Shown here: positions 23,828 through 36,526 of the stretch, piece after piece
Numbering within the stretch: the first letter of the stretch is position 1
How the letters are laid out: each line of letters starts with the position of its first letter
Origin: Zanthoxylum bungeanum
Taxonomy: Eukaryota; Streptophyta; Magnoliopsida; Sapindales; Rutaceae
Direction: 5' to 3'
Assembly: GCA_019454045.1 (NCBI GenBank)
Contig: SKCR01049634.1
Location: forward strand, 1 to 64,000
Length of the DNA: 64,000 nucleotides
Made by a program: the position numbers and the translations under genes
The notes under the pieces: generated by a model
Databases searched by the model: none
Told to the model about the DNA's origin: nothing
The model's input: the letters and a program-made list of their open reading frames with translations, nothing else

Positions 23828-24412
23828 TAGCGTCGAATATTTCGACGCTAATAGTATACAAAATGGCCGCTGTAAGCGTACATATATTTCTTTTTTAATA
23901 TATGTTAGCGTCGACGCGGTTCGACGCTAAAGGTGACTTTGAGCGTCGAAAAATTGCGACGCTAATAGTAAAAACATGGTCGCTATAAGCTTACATATAA
24001 TACTTTTTTAATATACTTTAGCGTCGACACCTTTCGACGCTAAAAGTTTGAATTTTTGCGTCGATATATTTCGTCGCCAAATAGTAAAAAATGGTCGCTA
24101 TAAGGTTACATATAATACTTTTTAATATACTTTAGCGTCGACACCTTTCGACGCTAAAAGTTTGAATTTTTGCGTCGATATATTTCGTCGCCACATATAC
24201 AATACAGCGTCGAAAATTTTACTTTAGCGTCGAAATAAATTGGACGCAGAATACTGTTTTTTAGCGTCGCATTTAATTATTTCGACGCTAAAAGTGGTTT
24301 TCGTCGACATTTTATCGTCCATTTTTTGCGTCTAATTTTTTCGACGCTAAATATCATTTGCGTCGAAATAGTCACTTATGGCGTCGAATCAATTCGACGC
24401 TAAATGGTCTAA
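23828..24412. repeat. Right subterminal repeat region of the CACTA element
   Basis: Motif pairs of TAGCGTCGA/TCGACGCTA as on the left side. A block of about 120 bp containing ATGGTCGCTATAAG and TTTAGCGTCGACACCTTTCG is repeated in tandem between about 23970 and 24195. It ends 11 bp before the terminal CACTA. Confidence 0.85.
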
Positions 24413-24426
24413 TTCTTGTAGTGGAA

Positions 24427-25755
24427 AAAATAAATTCGGTATTTGCCTATTATTTAATTTTAGAAAAAAAATGGTTTACATACTAATTAAATAATTAATA
24501 AAATATAAATACAATTTCAAGAGTTGATTTGGCTCAATATATATGGTTTAAAAATATTGATGAAATTTGTCTTTAATATTATTGTTTAACAGACCTCTTA
24601 GAACAAAGTTCCAAAAATGAGTGAATGATTTTATTGAGAAATATCTCCAATGGGTATAAGCATACAATCCTAATTGATTAATCTAGATAAAATAAAATTA
24701 CATTGCTCATAAGCTTTTTTTTTTAATTCTTTTTTTTTTCTCTAGATTTAACTTTGGCCTTATATAGTGGTGTGAATAACCACATGGTAACTACTTGAAC
24801 AGTTGAGTTCCAGTATCTTACAACTCTCTGCTTCGTCTTCTGCCAGTTGTGGCAACTGCCGTTGTCATGCCTCCCCGTGTGGTGTGTTACTTACATCAAC
24901 CGCTATGAACATACACTGCATCCTTCAACTGTCTGATCACGTTTGCGCAATTGTTCATTGATTCGGATATTGCGTCGGCTAGTTGGGACGATTTGGTTGC
25001 TGATTGAGCGATTTGGAGGTTACACCGATTGAGCAATATGGCTGTTGAAATGATTAGGTGATTCGACTGTTAGATTGATTGTGCGATTAATGTAATTTTT
25101 GGTTTTCAACAATTATTATTGAATCTCTTAATCGTTTTAAATTGAACACTATTCTTGTAGTTAATGGCGGTACATCAAATTCAAAGCTAATGTTTGGTAT
25201 TCGATTCATCGTGTGTTAACTTCTCAATTAAATTTTATTTCAAAAATTTAACTCGTTTGTGTCTTTCGGACTCTTAACCCTAAGTTATAATTTGTTGAGA
25301 TTTTAATTCTAATTATGCACATTTTTTCATCGACTAACTTAAAACTTTTTTGGTTAATTGAGAAAATTAACTCATACATTTTGGAGTGAGCAAATATTAA
25401 TCGAACTGATCTAAACAAACTTTTGGATTGGTTTTATTAAAAAAAATTAAATACAATTTGATTTCATATAAACTGATCCAAAAATCAGTTTGGAATTCTT
25501 CCAAATTGATTGAAACCGAACCAATCTAATTAATGATATGTATCTTTTTATTGGTCTTGAAAAAAAAAATTGTATGTATTAAGCTCACCCACATATTAAC
25601 ACACCTCATAATATAGAAGTAAAAATGATGGGGCTGAAATGATACATTGGTAAAATTCTAGGAATTAGAAGGTAAAATATGTAAATAGAGTTGGATAAAC
25701 AATAAATTTTTGAAGTTAATGTATAAATTATTTTTAAAATTAATTTTAACCCAGG
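24427..25755. other. AT-rich intergenic stretch
   Basis: No gene detected. 25383-25594 has outward-facing GGAGTGAGCAAA and AAGCTCACCC ends with GAACCGATT-like subterminal words, which may be an eroded hAT-type MITE. The target duplication is not clean, so I leave it unresolved. Confidence 0.4.
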
Positions 25756-25760
25756 ATCGA

Positions 25761-26413
25761 TGTTGGAATTAATTGTTGTTAATTATTTGGTGTTGTTAAA
25801 TAACAACAATTAGTAATAATTTCATTTGGAAATTATTAAGTTAATTATTTGGTGTTGTTAAATAACAACAATTAATAATAATTTCATGTTGGAAATTATT
25901 AAGTTATTATGTGGTGTTGTTAAATAACAACAATTAGTAATGATTTCATTACTAAGTAAACAACAAGAATTGTTAATCAAATAATTAAGTAACAACAAGA
26001 GTTGTTAAGTGACAACAATTAGTAAAATGTTAAATGGGGAACAAATGGTACACCCATGATGGTAACATTTTTGGAAGGGTTAGAGAAAGTCATTATGCAT
26101 CCAAATACATGTGATTACATAGTAATCAATGCATGTGATTAAATAGTAATCAAAGATTAATAGTAATCCATGCATGTGAGCTAATAGTGACTTGATTTCC
26201 CTCCTATAAATAAGACCATTTGCTTATTGAGTTAAGCAATCAATTAAGTTTGATTAAGAGGTCTCTACAAGCATAAAAGGTATGCAATTGTGTTGTGATT
26301 AGTATAGATTTATTTCAATTAGTATGTAAATAAATCTAGGACTAGTAATACATGTATGGTTAGATCCTAATAGGACAAACATGTAATTATATTAGGGATT
26401 ATGTTTCCTAACA
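25761..26413 (+). mobile_element. Solo LTR (653 bp) with perfect 5-bp target duplication
   Basis: The sequence starts TGTTGGAATT and ends CCTAACA, with ATCGA immediately outside both ends (25756-25760 and 26414-26418). A TATAAATA box at 26205-26212 sits about two-thirds in. Three tandem units of roughly 70-75 bp with the palindrome GTTGTTAAATAACAAC occupy about 25790-25945. No internal domain remains, so it fits a solo LTR left by recombination between two LTRs. TGTTGGA starts are common in Ty1/copia; lineage not proven. Confidence 0.85.
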
Positions 26414-26418
26414 ATCGA

Positions 26419-27106
26419 TATTGAAAAAATATATATCTTGATCGAGTTAGTTCCAATTCAATTTAATCAACATCTTTGGATCTGTTTAAATTTTAGGCCT
26501 AAACAGATTGAAATCGATTTTGTCAATCCATGACGTGTACTAAAAATTAAGATCATGACCAAAGAATAAAAGATCGGTAGGAACCAAGAAGTATATAGGT
26601 AAGATGTAGCATTATGTGTGGGGTAGCTAGGAGCCAAGGTGACAATTTAAATAGCTTTGACGTTGATAAACTATATAATATTTAAATATATAGTGCTCTT
26701 CCAACCATGCATAATTATAAAAATTATTTTTATGAGGAGAATTTTATACACATCATATGCCTTACCATCGATCTAAATTCTCACCATGATAATGTATGAT
26801 GTGTCATCAACTTAAGTGATAAACATTAATTAGGAACCTAACTAGTGCCTTTCTTATTTGTTAATATTTATCTAAAACCAATATTATTATTTATGTATCA
26901 TACAAGACTTTTCTTCTTTAGTGCTTATATTAGGCTTTACATATGAGTTTTAATCTTTTGAGTCAACTAGTTCGGCTACTATGTTATTACATTTAGTTAC
27001 AGTCTCGTGTTCATATACATTATTCAGTCATTTATATTTTTTTGTTTTAATTTAGTCAATTTTCGAGTTGGTCTCTTAAAATATCACTTGTTTTTTTTTT
27101 TTTTTA
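26419..27106. other. Intergenic, nothing recognised
   Basis: AT-rich sequence without coding potential, paired repeats or RNA gene signals. Confidence 0.5.
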
Positions 27107-27351
27107 TACTGTTTTCAAAACCAGATCGGAGATCGAATTGGTGATGTAAAATGTTCAATGACTCACTGGTTTAACCTATTGAAATGTGTCCAAAAAATCG
27201 ACAAAATCTGTTTACGTAATTAAAAATTAAAAAATTACAAAAAAAATGGATCGATCCGGTCCGATTTTAATTGATTTTGACCGGATTAGAGTCATGACCG
27301 GTCAAATCGGCCGGTCCAACCGACCGGTCCAATCCGGTTCTTAAAATTATG
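27107..27351. mobile_element. Probable small MITE with CCGGTC-rich core
   Basis: Imperfect inverted ends (TTTTCAAAACCAGATCGG on the left; TTTTAAGAACCGGATTGG read inverted on the right) enclose about 245 bp with repeated GACCGG and CCGGTCC words. No open frame and no clear target duplication. Confidence 0.5.
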
Positions 27352-29492
27352 TTTTCACTCTCTCTTTCTAGTTCTTTTAGAATTCATGTGTAAAGTGAAA
27401 ATGTTTTTTACTGTAGAAGGTAAGTAAAATAACTTACTATTACAGTCACTGACGTATCTACCTTAGGACCAACCGCAACATGAATTGAAAATAAAATTAT
27501 TATACATCTTTTTTATTACATGAATTCTCATTTAGTAATAAAATATTATAATTATTGTGTTATATATTATAATCTAAATTTTTGAAAATAATTATAATAA
27601 ATTTTGAATGTGCCCCGACTGAATAAAATTTCAGGATACGTCACTGATTACTTTTAGTTTCTAAATCATGTCAAATATTTTTCGTTATATTTCCATATTC
27701 CATATTAAGATATATAATGATAAATGTACTAAATGAGTACTCGTTCATTATAAAAGCATAATTAAATTGTGATTTTAAATTAAATTTTAAATTAAATTAA
27801 ATAATTTTTTTATATAGACAACCTAATTGGTTTAAAATTATAGCCTATATATCGAGCGAATACATCTCCTAAGATAAAAAGCATATCTATGTGGCTTACT
27901 TGGATCCAAAAACAAGTCAAATTCCATTGTCATTTGGTAGAAATAATACATTATTTCAAACCAAAACTCTGAACTCCTGTCCTGTATACTATTAATCTCT
28001 CTTGCTTGTAATTTCATTCAATAATTAATAAACATTAATTACCCAAAAAAAGATTGGTGAAATGAAATATAAAAAAATGACTTCGATTTGGCGATGAGTT
28101 AATTATTGTACTGTTTTTATAAATTATAATTGAAATTTATTGGATAATAATTTAAAAAACGTTGAATCTTAATTATGCATATCGTTATCAATGTATGTGT
28201 GACAAAATATTATGCAACTCATCACTAAATCTAAATTTAATTAAATAAAAGTCTCATTACACTAATTTGTCAAACAGTGAGTGGAAACAAAAGAACTAAA
28301 ATGAAAACATAAGTCCATCTACTTTTATTCTAAGCTATCTTTTCTTATATATTTTTTTTAAATAAAAATTGCATGGTTTAATATCACACCTTGCAATTTT
28401 AAAAATGTCTAGATGGGAATACTTTCAACAACCAAATTTATATAATAAAAAAAATCCGGAGCAGTTGTGAAGTTTCTTTGAAACTTTGAACGATTTATTC
28501 TAAATTACAAATTGGATATTATTTATAAAGGCACATGAATACATTATGCATGCATGCATGCATGAAAGATTCACATCATGCATGGTGATGATTTATATAT
28601 ATAATGCATGATTCACGACAAAACTGAGCAGAGATTTTTGTGTGTGTATATATATGAAGACAGACATGCTCATTCTAAAAATGAATGAAATGAAAGGTAG
28701 ATCCGAATTAATAGGTTCACATATTCTCATGCAAAAATAAAATAGAATTTAGATATAATATTAAACTGGTTTTATATCGAGTTTTTTTTTTATAATAAAT
28801 TATGAAGGATAGTTATTAGTTAATAATTTAAATGTAATTAAAAAATTGATTGTGCATTATTACTAAAGCATGTGTGACAAAAGATTTTGAAAAACTTATC
28901 ACATCCTAGTTGAGATCAATACTGGATCCAAATTCAATAAAAATAATTAGACTAACAATTCATATATAATTATAAGAAGATTTAAAAAATATTTAATAAT
29001 AAGAAAAAAGGTACCAAGACACTGTTGGGGGTTGACTTCATAGGCTATGTGTTGGAGTGAATCTTTTTGAAAGACATAATTTAATGGTGTGATATGTTTG
29101 TTTATGCCTTCCTCAATCCTCATGCTGTTCGTCGTCTTGGTGAGGGGTTGATGAATTGATATTATAATTTGCTCCCACAAAGTTTGAAGTTTGAGTATGA
29201 ATTTGGATTTAGTGTTTATATGAGTTATGTAATTAAATTTTAATTATATACCATTATAGTTCATCCTTGGCACACATTTAATTTTTAAAAGGTGAGCATA
29301 GAATCTAAATACTTTACACAAATGGGTTCATATTGAATTTGGAAAAATTTAGGTTTAAATACGGCCTAGAAGGGCTTAGATGTCTAAGCATCATGTAGTA
29401 ATAGTAAATGTTAATCTTCCATTTAAGCGTAGATATAGTCCGAAATGGACCAAAATATTCAAATTAAGCGAGAACAAAATGACTAATCCAAG
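27352..29492. other. Intergenic, nothing recognised
   Basis: AT-rich. The only patterned item is a short ATGC tandem at about 28546-28563. No gene or complete mobile element is evident. Confidence 0.5.
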
Positions 29493-29507
29493 CCAAATTC
29501 TAGACAT

Positions 29508-29692
29508 TTTTTATTTTATTTTTGGAATCGTTGGAAACTCTACCGCCAAAACACACATTCTAGGTTTAAGCGGAACAGATAAAACCCTCGATTGTCCCAA
29601 ATTCTTACAAGAAACACAGTCTCTGGATTCGAATCCAGGACTTCAATGTGAGATCTCGAGTCCTGCACCACCAAGTCACATTCATTGGGACA
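29508..29692 (-). mobile_element. SINE (tRNA-derived type), 185 bp
   Basis: A 15-bp direct repeat flanks the unit (CCAAATTCTAGACAT at 29493-29507; CCAAATTCTATACAT at 29693-29707; one mismatch), as after target-primed insertion. Read on the - strand, the head contains an A-box-like CTTGGTGGTGCAGG and the perfect B-box-like GGATTCGAATCC (29625-29636), the internal promoter of RNA polymerase III. It ends in an A-rich tail (29508-29524 on the + strand is T-rich). It depends on a LINE for mobility. The SINE family was not identified. Confidence 0.75.
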
Positions 29693-29707
29693 CCAAATTC
29701 TATACAT

Positions 29708-29830
29708 CTTACTAGCTATTAATGAAAGTGTTATTAAAAAAAAAACTATTAATGAAATTGATGTCAATAATTAAAGAAGAAAAAGGAAAAAAGAATGCAA
29801 GTAATTAAAAATAGAATAAATGTTAATCCT

Positions 29831-29864
<34 letters not shown>

Positions 29865-32282
29865 CAGTTTTCCCTTTTTGAGGTTCATGAAGGGAAGCCC
29901 AAGCCGGAAGAGGGAGAGAGTTGTTAAGTGTCAAATTTCACGTGCCTCTTGCAAGTTGATGAAAAGGTTTTGGGTTGTTTGTGAGTTGCTGTTTTTGACA
30001 GCTAGTTTCTGAGCTTGCTACTTATTTTCCCCCTATTTTATTTTCAAACATCATCGTAAAATATTATATAGTGGTATCTTGTTTTCTGAATTGGAAGGGT
30101 TTTTTTAATCTTGCTATTATCCTTGATCATCAACAACCATAATATAACCTCATTACAATAGCCCCTCAGGGAATAGTTGAATTGGTAAAATGAACACTTT
30201 CAAATTCGAGTTTGTAGAGTTAAAAATTTAAAAATAAATTTGAATTTATATATCCTTTATCTTTTTAAAAGAAAAAATATTTTAAAAAATTATTAAAAAA
30301 ATTACAATCCACTCTGGCACCAACAAACAAAATTATATGAATTTTGCTTGATAACAATGTATGATTAATACCCAAAAAGCCAACAGTTCATATTTAAGAT
30401 CTAAATTGAATCGATTCCCAAATTGAACCGAACGAAAATGGATGGATTTAGGCAAAATGCCATACATATTATATCATCTGACAAATTTAAATGAAAACCA
30501 ATAATGAAACCAACTACCTTGACCTGAAATTAATATAAACAAATGGAAGGAAAAAGGAAAGCAAACGCCAACTCAAACAACAGTTGCTCGCAAGATACTT
30601 GTGATCGATAGGAACAGGGTCTAACAAAAAGGAAGAATCCTATAAGACTAAGCTCGAATTAAACGCGAATAAAATTATCATAATTTTGATATTATTATTT
30701 TTTTTAATTTACTATCATAATTAACAATTTAATTTTGATAATGATTTTTTCTTTATTTAATTTTTGCAGAACCCTAAGACTTAATGTGCTGGCTTAGCCA
30801 AAAATGGTCAATCATGTGACGGCTGGCTATACACGTGGGAAGAATGAAAAAGTTCACTTGCAACTCACTCAACCACTTTATACATTCAAGAAATTAATCA
30901 AGCAATAATTTATTACCTCTAGTTAATTAATTTGGACTAATTAAGACTGATGGATGGGTTTCAATTAATTAAGAGAGAAGCTAATTTGGACACATGCATG
31001 AGAGGTGACGTGGCAAGAATAAGTCAGAAATGGGTCTTCATTTCATTGTCCCGAGGAGGAGCAAAGCCCCGTGATTCCCGATGGAAAAGGCTATTTCATA
31101 ATCTTCTTTTGAGTCTTCTGGTTCTGCATCAATTACAGCTATACCATCACACCACGCATGCATATGCTTCATTTACGTAACTCATTCACTTGTTGCTTCA
31201 TTATTTGGAAAAAAATTTAGAATGTAAAAGGGAGGTAACATGTTATTTATATCACCACTCAATATAATTTTATCATGTGTGTTAATATATTATAAAATTA
31301 TCAATAATTATATTAGATTATTAGTTTATGATATCAGGTCATTCATATTTTCTTTGTATCATATAATTATTTTCTAGAACAGTGAGTAAATTTAGTTATT
31401 TAATGTAAAAATTTCTCCAACAAAGCTAGAAAATATTAGGGTTTCACATTTAATGTTAGAGCTTCTTGCAAAATGAATTGTAATTTTTTAAAAGTAATTA
31501 AAATGCTCAAAGAAAAAATATTTCAGATTTCTTGCTTTGATGGATTTTTTTTTTTTTTTTTTTTTTTTTTTGATTATTCGCGGATTCATGAATTGATGAA
31601 TTGCATCTGAAGATTCCTCTTTAGAACTGAAATAAGGACAAATATTTTGTAGTTTAATTAGGCACGAATTTCTAAAATCTCGTTCATTTAGCCAAGAGAC
31701 AAAATAAGAACAAAAGTCCACTTTGTAGTTCTTCTCTCAAGTTCAAATTAGGTTCCGACAGTAAGAAGTTTAAATTTATTTTCTTCTGTCATATACTAGT
31801 AAAACGGTAACGTATTTGTATGATCAAATTTACATTTTTTTTTTCATTTTTTAAAAAATTCTCTTCGGTCATGCCAAAATTAACCTAATTAAGTTTATTT
31901 CACTGAATATATATATATATATATATAAGTTTCCCTATGAGTAATATCCATGATCATTGATTATCAAATCACATCCACACACATGCATGTACATACATAC
32001 ATGACATGACAAGATATTGACAATATACAAATCAAAGTTTAGGTGAATGATAATTTACAAGTGCAAAGAAAAAGCTAAGAAAGAAGAAATTAGCAAAGTC
32101 TTCTATCTTCTAAGTCAAGATCTAGCTAGCTAGGGTTTCCAAATCTTTCTAATCACTACTATCATTTTTCTTCTGACAATTTTCGCATTCCGTGTTCAAT
32201 AATTTCTAAGCTTGTGAGTTGCTTAAAATTAAATCTGTGTGTCAATCTTCATCGAAGCTTTTAGAGGGTTTATAAGAAAGAT
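29708..32282. promoter_or_regulatory. Upstream region of the G2-like gene
   Basis: No other gene is seen. There is an (AT)n at about 29836-29863, a T-tract at about 31545-31571, and a TATATATAAG stretch ending near 31928 that could act as a TATA region about 350 bp before the ATG. A stretch at 30170-30260 has weak tRNA-like words but no SINE borders. Promoter assignment is inferred from position only. Confidence 0.35.
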
Positions 32283-34174
32283 ATGGAAGGGAGTGGGGAC
32301 AGTGAGTGTTCAAAAACAAGCCCTTCTAATGAAATTGTTGATGAGAGTGACGATGAAAGCAAACCCAAAAATGGTGGAAGCTCAAGCAACAGCACGGTTG
32401 AAGAGAATGATAAGAAGCAGCCATCAGTTAGGCCTTATGTTAGATCCAAGATGCCGAGGCTCCGGTGGACGCCAGATCTTCATCTTCGTTTTCTTCATGC
32501 TGTTCAAAAACTCGGCGGCCAAGACAGTGAGTTTTATTTCTACACACGATCCACTCTTATGATCACTTAGTGGATAGGCAGTTTTTTTTTTAATAGCAAT
32601 TACTTTTATTACTAATTATCGATCCTTTTTTGTGCAGTAGCAACGCCTAAGCTTGTTCTTCAGATGATGAGTATCAAAGGACTTAGTATCGCTCATGTCA
32701 AGAGCCATTTACAGGTAATAGTGAATTCCCAAATTTTGATTAAGTAATTAATAAATTCAACTAATAATTCAAAATTGTAACAATATTAATTTTCTCCAAC
32801 TTTTGCATTTGATTTCTTTTCAGATGTATAGAAGCAAAAAGATTGATGATCCTGGTCAAGGTACAATAAATTTCTGTCTCATTATTTAATTTCTTTTTCT
32901 TTGGCAAAATAGGATTAGGGTTTCTTTAATTGATCAGAAAACCAATACATACACTTAACTCTTTTACATGACAGTGATGGCAAATCATAGGCATCTGGTG
33001 GAAAGTGGAGATCGAAATATTTATAATCTCAGCCAACTTCCCATGCTACAAGGATACAATTATAACCAAAGCCATACTTCTAGTTTCAGGTACAAAAGTT
33101 CATTTAAATTCAATATGCTGATATACAGTTAATATACTATTGAAATTTATTGGTTTAACTCAACTGAAAAACTAGCTTGAACTTGAGAGTTGAGGGTTGT
33201 CTAATACTTATATTTTGAGTTCATTTATTTATCCAAGTCAATATTAGATATTTTCATCAATACTCTCTTTGAATATTTTTCTCAATACTCTCTCTCACTT
33301 CGAGTTCATTTGTTCATCTCAGGTCGTTATTTTACCTGATTCGTACACATGAGTAGATAGTATGGGTCCACTCATGCATAAATATGATTTAATATCATAC
33401 TGAAATTCACGAGTCTAATTCAATCCAAAAAATAACTTGAGATTTGAAGATTATCCAATACTTATATTTTGAATTCATTCATTAATCTCAGTTGATAGAG
33501 ATATTTTCTTCAGTACATACACTGAAACACACACCCTTTTAATCAATTTTGATATTTATATATGAATCTAATTTCACTTACTTTTATTTAATTTTTGAAG
33601 ATATGGGGATGCTTCTTGGAGTCCTGCTCGTGGATATTTAATGCGAAATCCTTATACGAGCCGGAGTTTAATTGACGAAACTAGACCTAGATTATATGGT
33701 ACGATGGCTTCAAATATCTTTGATAGCAACAATTGCAACTGGACTACTAGCAGCAATTTTCAAACATCTTTTAACAGTCATCATCCAAGGCAAACACAAT
33801 CAAGATTGCTGTGCCCAATTGAGCTCAATCCAGTAACCCAACAGCACGCGAAAATAGAAGAGTGTAGGAGTAATACTACCACTACTACATTAATGAAAAG
33901 AAAAGCTACAGATTGCAAGATTGATTTGGATCTATCCTTAAGGCTGAAACCTAGTAGCAATGAGGGGGAGAGCCGGCCGCCGCGGAGGAGTTTGGAGGAG
34001 GAAAATATTAATGAAGTTGATAGTGAGTTATCTTTATCTTTGTGCTCACCACCATCATCATCTTCAAAACACAGCAGGTTATTGAAGGATGGAGGAGAAA
34101 ATCATAATGTTAGTAATAATAAAGAGCATCATGCAATTATTACAAAGGCAAGTACTCTAGATCTCACTATATGA
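32283..34174 (+). CDS. G2-like (GARP, MYB-related) transcription factor, five exons
   Basis: Exons by consensus and frame: 32283-32526, 32638-32714, 32824-32860, 32975-33089, 33601-34174 (348 codons plus stop). Exons 1-3 encode the single GARP/MYB-like DNA-binding domain: VRPYVRSKMPRLRWTPDLH, FLHAVQKLGGQ, TPKLVLQMMSIKGLSIAHVK, SHLQMYRSKKIDD, including the SHLQMYR signature. The N-terminus is Ser/Asn/Glu-rich. The C-terminal half holds EAR-like repressor words DLDLSLRL, ELSLSLCS and a terminal LDLTI. It therefore likely binds DNA in the nucleus and represses targets through TOPLESS-type corepressors (inference). It resembles the group with Arabidopsis At2g40260 and At2g38300 by its MYB signature; target genes unknown. 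All splice sites are canonical and there are no internal stops, so it is intact. Confidence 0.92.
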
Positions 34175-34599
34175 ATTAATGAGACAATTCCAAGTGAGAT
34201 CTTGCGGTACTTGTCTAGAATTGATGCTTATGCATTATGTGATACTTTGTTTGTACCATTATACAAAAATATAAATTTCCATCTTGTTTCTTGAGTAGTT
34301 TCATTAGAATTTTTGTCTGCCTGTCTAATTTTGAATTTTGAATTTATTGTATACTGCAACTATAAGCCGTGGGCATATATGCTCTGAGCAGTTACTGCCA
34401 TGTTAATAGAAAACACATAAACTTCTTGGCAGGAAAATGAGGCCTAATTATAAATGTTTTGGGATTATGTTTTGGGCACATATCCGGATTATGTTTTGGG
34501 CACATATCCCTATTTGTTTATATATATATATATATTTTGTTAACGACTGATTTTCGTTTCAGGGGTAAATCTGGAAACTCACTCCTCGAATAATCTTCC
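34175..34599. other. 3' flank of the G2-like gene
   Basis: It probably contains the 3' UTR. A 25-bp phrase with GGATTATGTTTTGGGCACAT is duplicated in tandem at about 34464-34511, followed by a short (TA)n. No gene. Confidence 0.45.
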
Positions 34600-36440
34600 C
34601 CCAACTGTGAATTTGTTTGGTTTGATGGGAACCAAAAGCAAACTTAGCGGAAAAATAAAAAACACACAGATAAGAACATATGATTTAACGTGGTTCGGCA
34701 GAATGGATCCAACCTACGTCCACGGGCACAAAGAAATGAAGTTTTTTATATGTGGTCGAACTTCACTGAGTTCTTTTTTTACAGATGATTGGGTATGCCC
34801 GAGCTATTATACTTCTCAATCGTACCAACTAATTCTCTCTTCCGTACAAAGCTTAGAGTAAAGTTTTTGCTAACTCTTACAAAAGTGCTATCAACCCCTT
34901 TATATACTAAGGAAAGTGATACTATTTCACCATCCTCGTGACGTCAGCCATGTGAACCCACTTCCGTCAAATAGACTCCCTGCCTCATTAGTTCCGCCGA
35001 AAGTAGACCTGTCATCTGACTTTTCATTAAATCACTTTGTTTGGGTACTGCCACATGCAACATTAATAATGCCAGCATGTATCCACATGCTCACGCGGTG
35101 GTGTGTGTCAGAAGATAACCCCACAAGTTACTCCTGTAACATTAAAACTTTATTAAGAGTGCAAATTCCCGAGCTGTACTGATACTGGTAATCCCGACCT
35201 GAGTAATACTGGACTGCCCTCCCCCATGAGGTCGGGTGACTGAGCTGAGACTATCCCATCCTTCCGAGCTACACTGGTCGGGTCAGTACCCTAAGTCCTC
35301 GGGTATTTACCTCCTTAAACAATCACACTTCTCAGGTCGGTCTAAGAATGAAGATCGTGCCTGACCATTCTACTGAGCCAGATGTCCTCGATTTCCAAGC
35401 CTGATGGAAAATTCACTCCATGCCATTCTTGATCCACAATCAACACTTAGGCCTAAAAATCACCATCAATATTTGTCCCCTAATTCTCAGTTCCAACGAG
35501 TTTTGTGAGTTGGTGCCGGGAACTAAAATGGCGAAGGTGATGCTAGTTAGTCTTGCACTGTTTCTCTCCTTAGAAAAATACATAAACTTACTCTGTAACG
35601 AATCTGATCGGTCTTTTCCTTGTTATATGCTCGGGCCTAGAAACTCTTGATATCAACCAAAACGTCGTTATCCCCTATTGCAAATACCCCTTCTGCCATT
35701 TTGAAAACCGCTCCTTGGGAACCGTAAGTCATAATTACTACCTTAAATGCCCATCAAACATCATTAGGGTTTCTCTTACTTTTACTCCCATCGTGACATT
35801 TGTCATTCATTCGCTGCTCTCCCGCTAAAATGAAGGTGTACGGGCCAAATTTGGACCAAGGTTAATTTCGACCTTTCGTCTCAGGTCCACTGCTAAATGC
35901 ACCCCCGAAACCCCCTAACCGAACCCAAAGACATTGTGCAGGCCCAGTCTCGGAGAAACACTATACGCCAGCCCACGAAACGCTTAGACTCATAAATACC
36001 CCTCATAACCCAGCCGTTTTCAGTCTTCATGACTGCCCATAATACTCATTCATGACATGACCGTTACCAACACACAAAACGTATGTCAATTAACGCATTC
36101 ATAAATCTCACCTCAAATAGCCTATAAAATGAACCGAGATCCAGAAGAGAATGAGGGACAAAAAGTATTACAACCCAAAGCTTATTCATTCTCACCAGAG
36201 CCCTCAGAACCTCCGACCCATCGCCCTCACGGCAATCAACGGGGATCAAGGTAGTCTCTAGCCTTGCTCTTCCATTACTTACAGCTCGTCTTCATCACTG
36301 ACTTGAGCGTCGGAGTGCCTACGGCACCCACCACACCGGTGGGCAGTAACCTCCACGTTCACTCTACCTTTGTTTTGCAGGATCATTAGTGCCCTCAACC
36401 TACAAATTCTTGATTGTGGACCTCGGGTGAAAACCAACAT
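34600..36440 (+). repeat. Probable 5' LTR of the tRNA-Lys gypsy element
   Basis: It lies immediately upstream of the primer site and begins near TGTGAATTTGTTTGG. A TATATA box lies at about 34900. It contains pyrimidine-rich and GGTCGGG-type words and no gene. The start is an estimate because the partner LTR is not in the window. Confidence 0.5.
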
Positions 36441-36448
36441 CCATAATT

Positions 36449-36465
36449 TGGCGCCCACCGTGGGG
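36449..36465 (+). promoter_or_regulatory. tRNA-Lys-type primer binding site
   Basis: TGGCGCCCACCGTGGGG is the exact complement of the 3' end of plant tRNA-Lys(CUU) as I know it, with the CCA included. It lies a few bases after the LTR and 61 bp before the gag ATG. Confidence 0.85.
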
Positions 36466-36526
36466 CCTTAGTGATTCATAGCAGACAAAGATCTCTCAGT
36501 CTACGGTTCCTAAAATACAGCCAACC

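Larger units (their letters stand above)
15593..24423 (+). mobile_element. Complete CACTA (En/Spm) transposon, 8831 bp
   Basis: Both ends carry CACTACAAGAATTA as a 14-bp inverted repeat, flanked by a 3-bp target duplication GAA (15590-15592 and 24424-24426), which is diagnostic of the superfamily. Dense TAGCGTCGAA/TTCGACGCTA motifs fill both subterminal regions, as expected for transposase binding sites. Inside are a TNP2-type transposase gene (16845-20463) and a second, Transposase_24-type gene (22205-23639), both on the + strand, separated by a foldback block. Both genes carry stops or frameshifts, so this copy is probably mobile only in trans. Confidence 0.95.

Noticed and set aside
25383..25594. 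Possible hAT-type MITE with GTGAGCA-like ends
   Set aside because: Inverted ends match only in part and no convincing 8-bp duplication is present.
29380..29715. 111-codon frame on the + strand
   Set aside because: It overlaps the SINE on the opposite strand and crosses its target duplications.
30170..30260. GTTGAATTGGTAAA and TTCAAATTCGAG suggesting a tRNA-like SINE head
   Set aside because: Boxes are degenerate and no flanking duplication was found.
30950..31180. 76-codon frame upstream of the G2-like gene
   Set aside because: No recognisable motif, in AT-rich promoter-side sequence; length is expected by chance.
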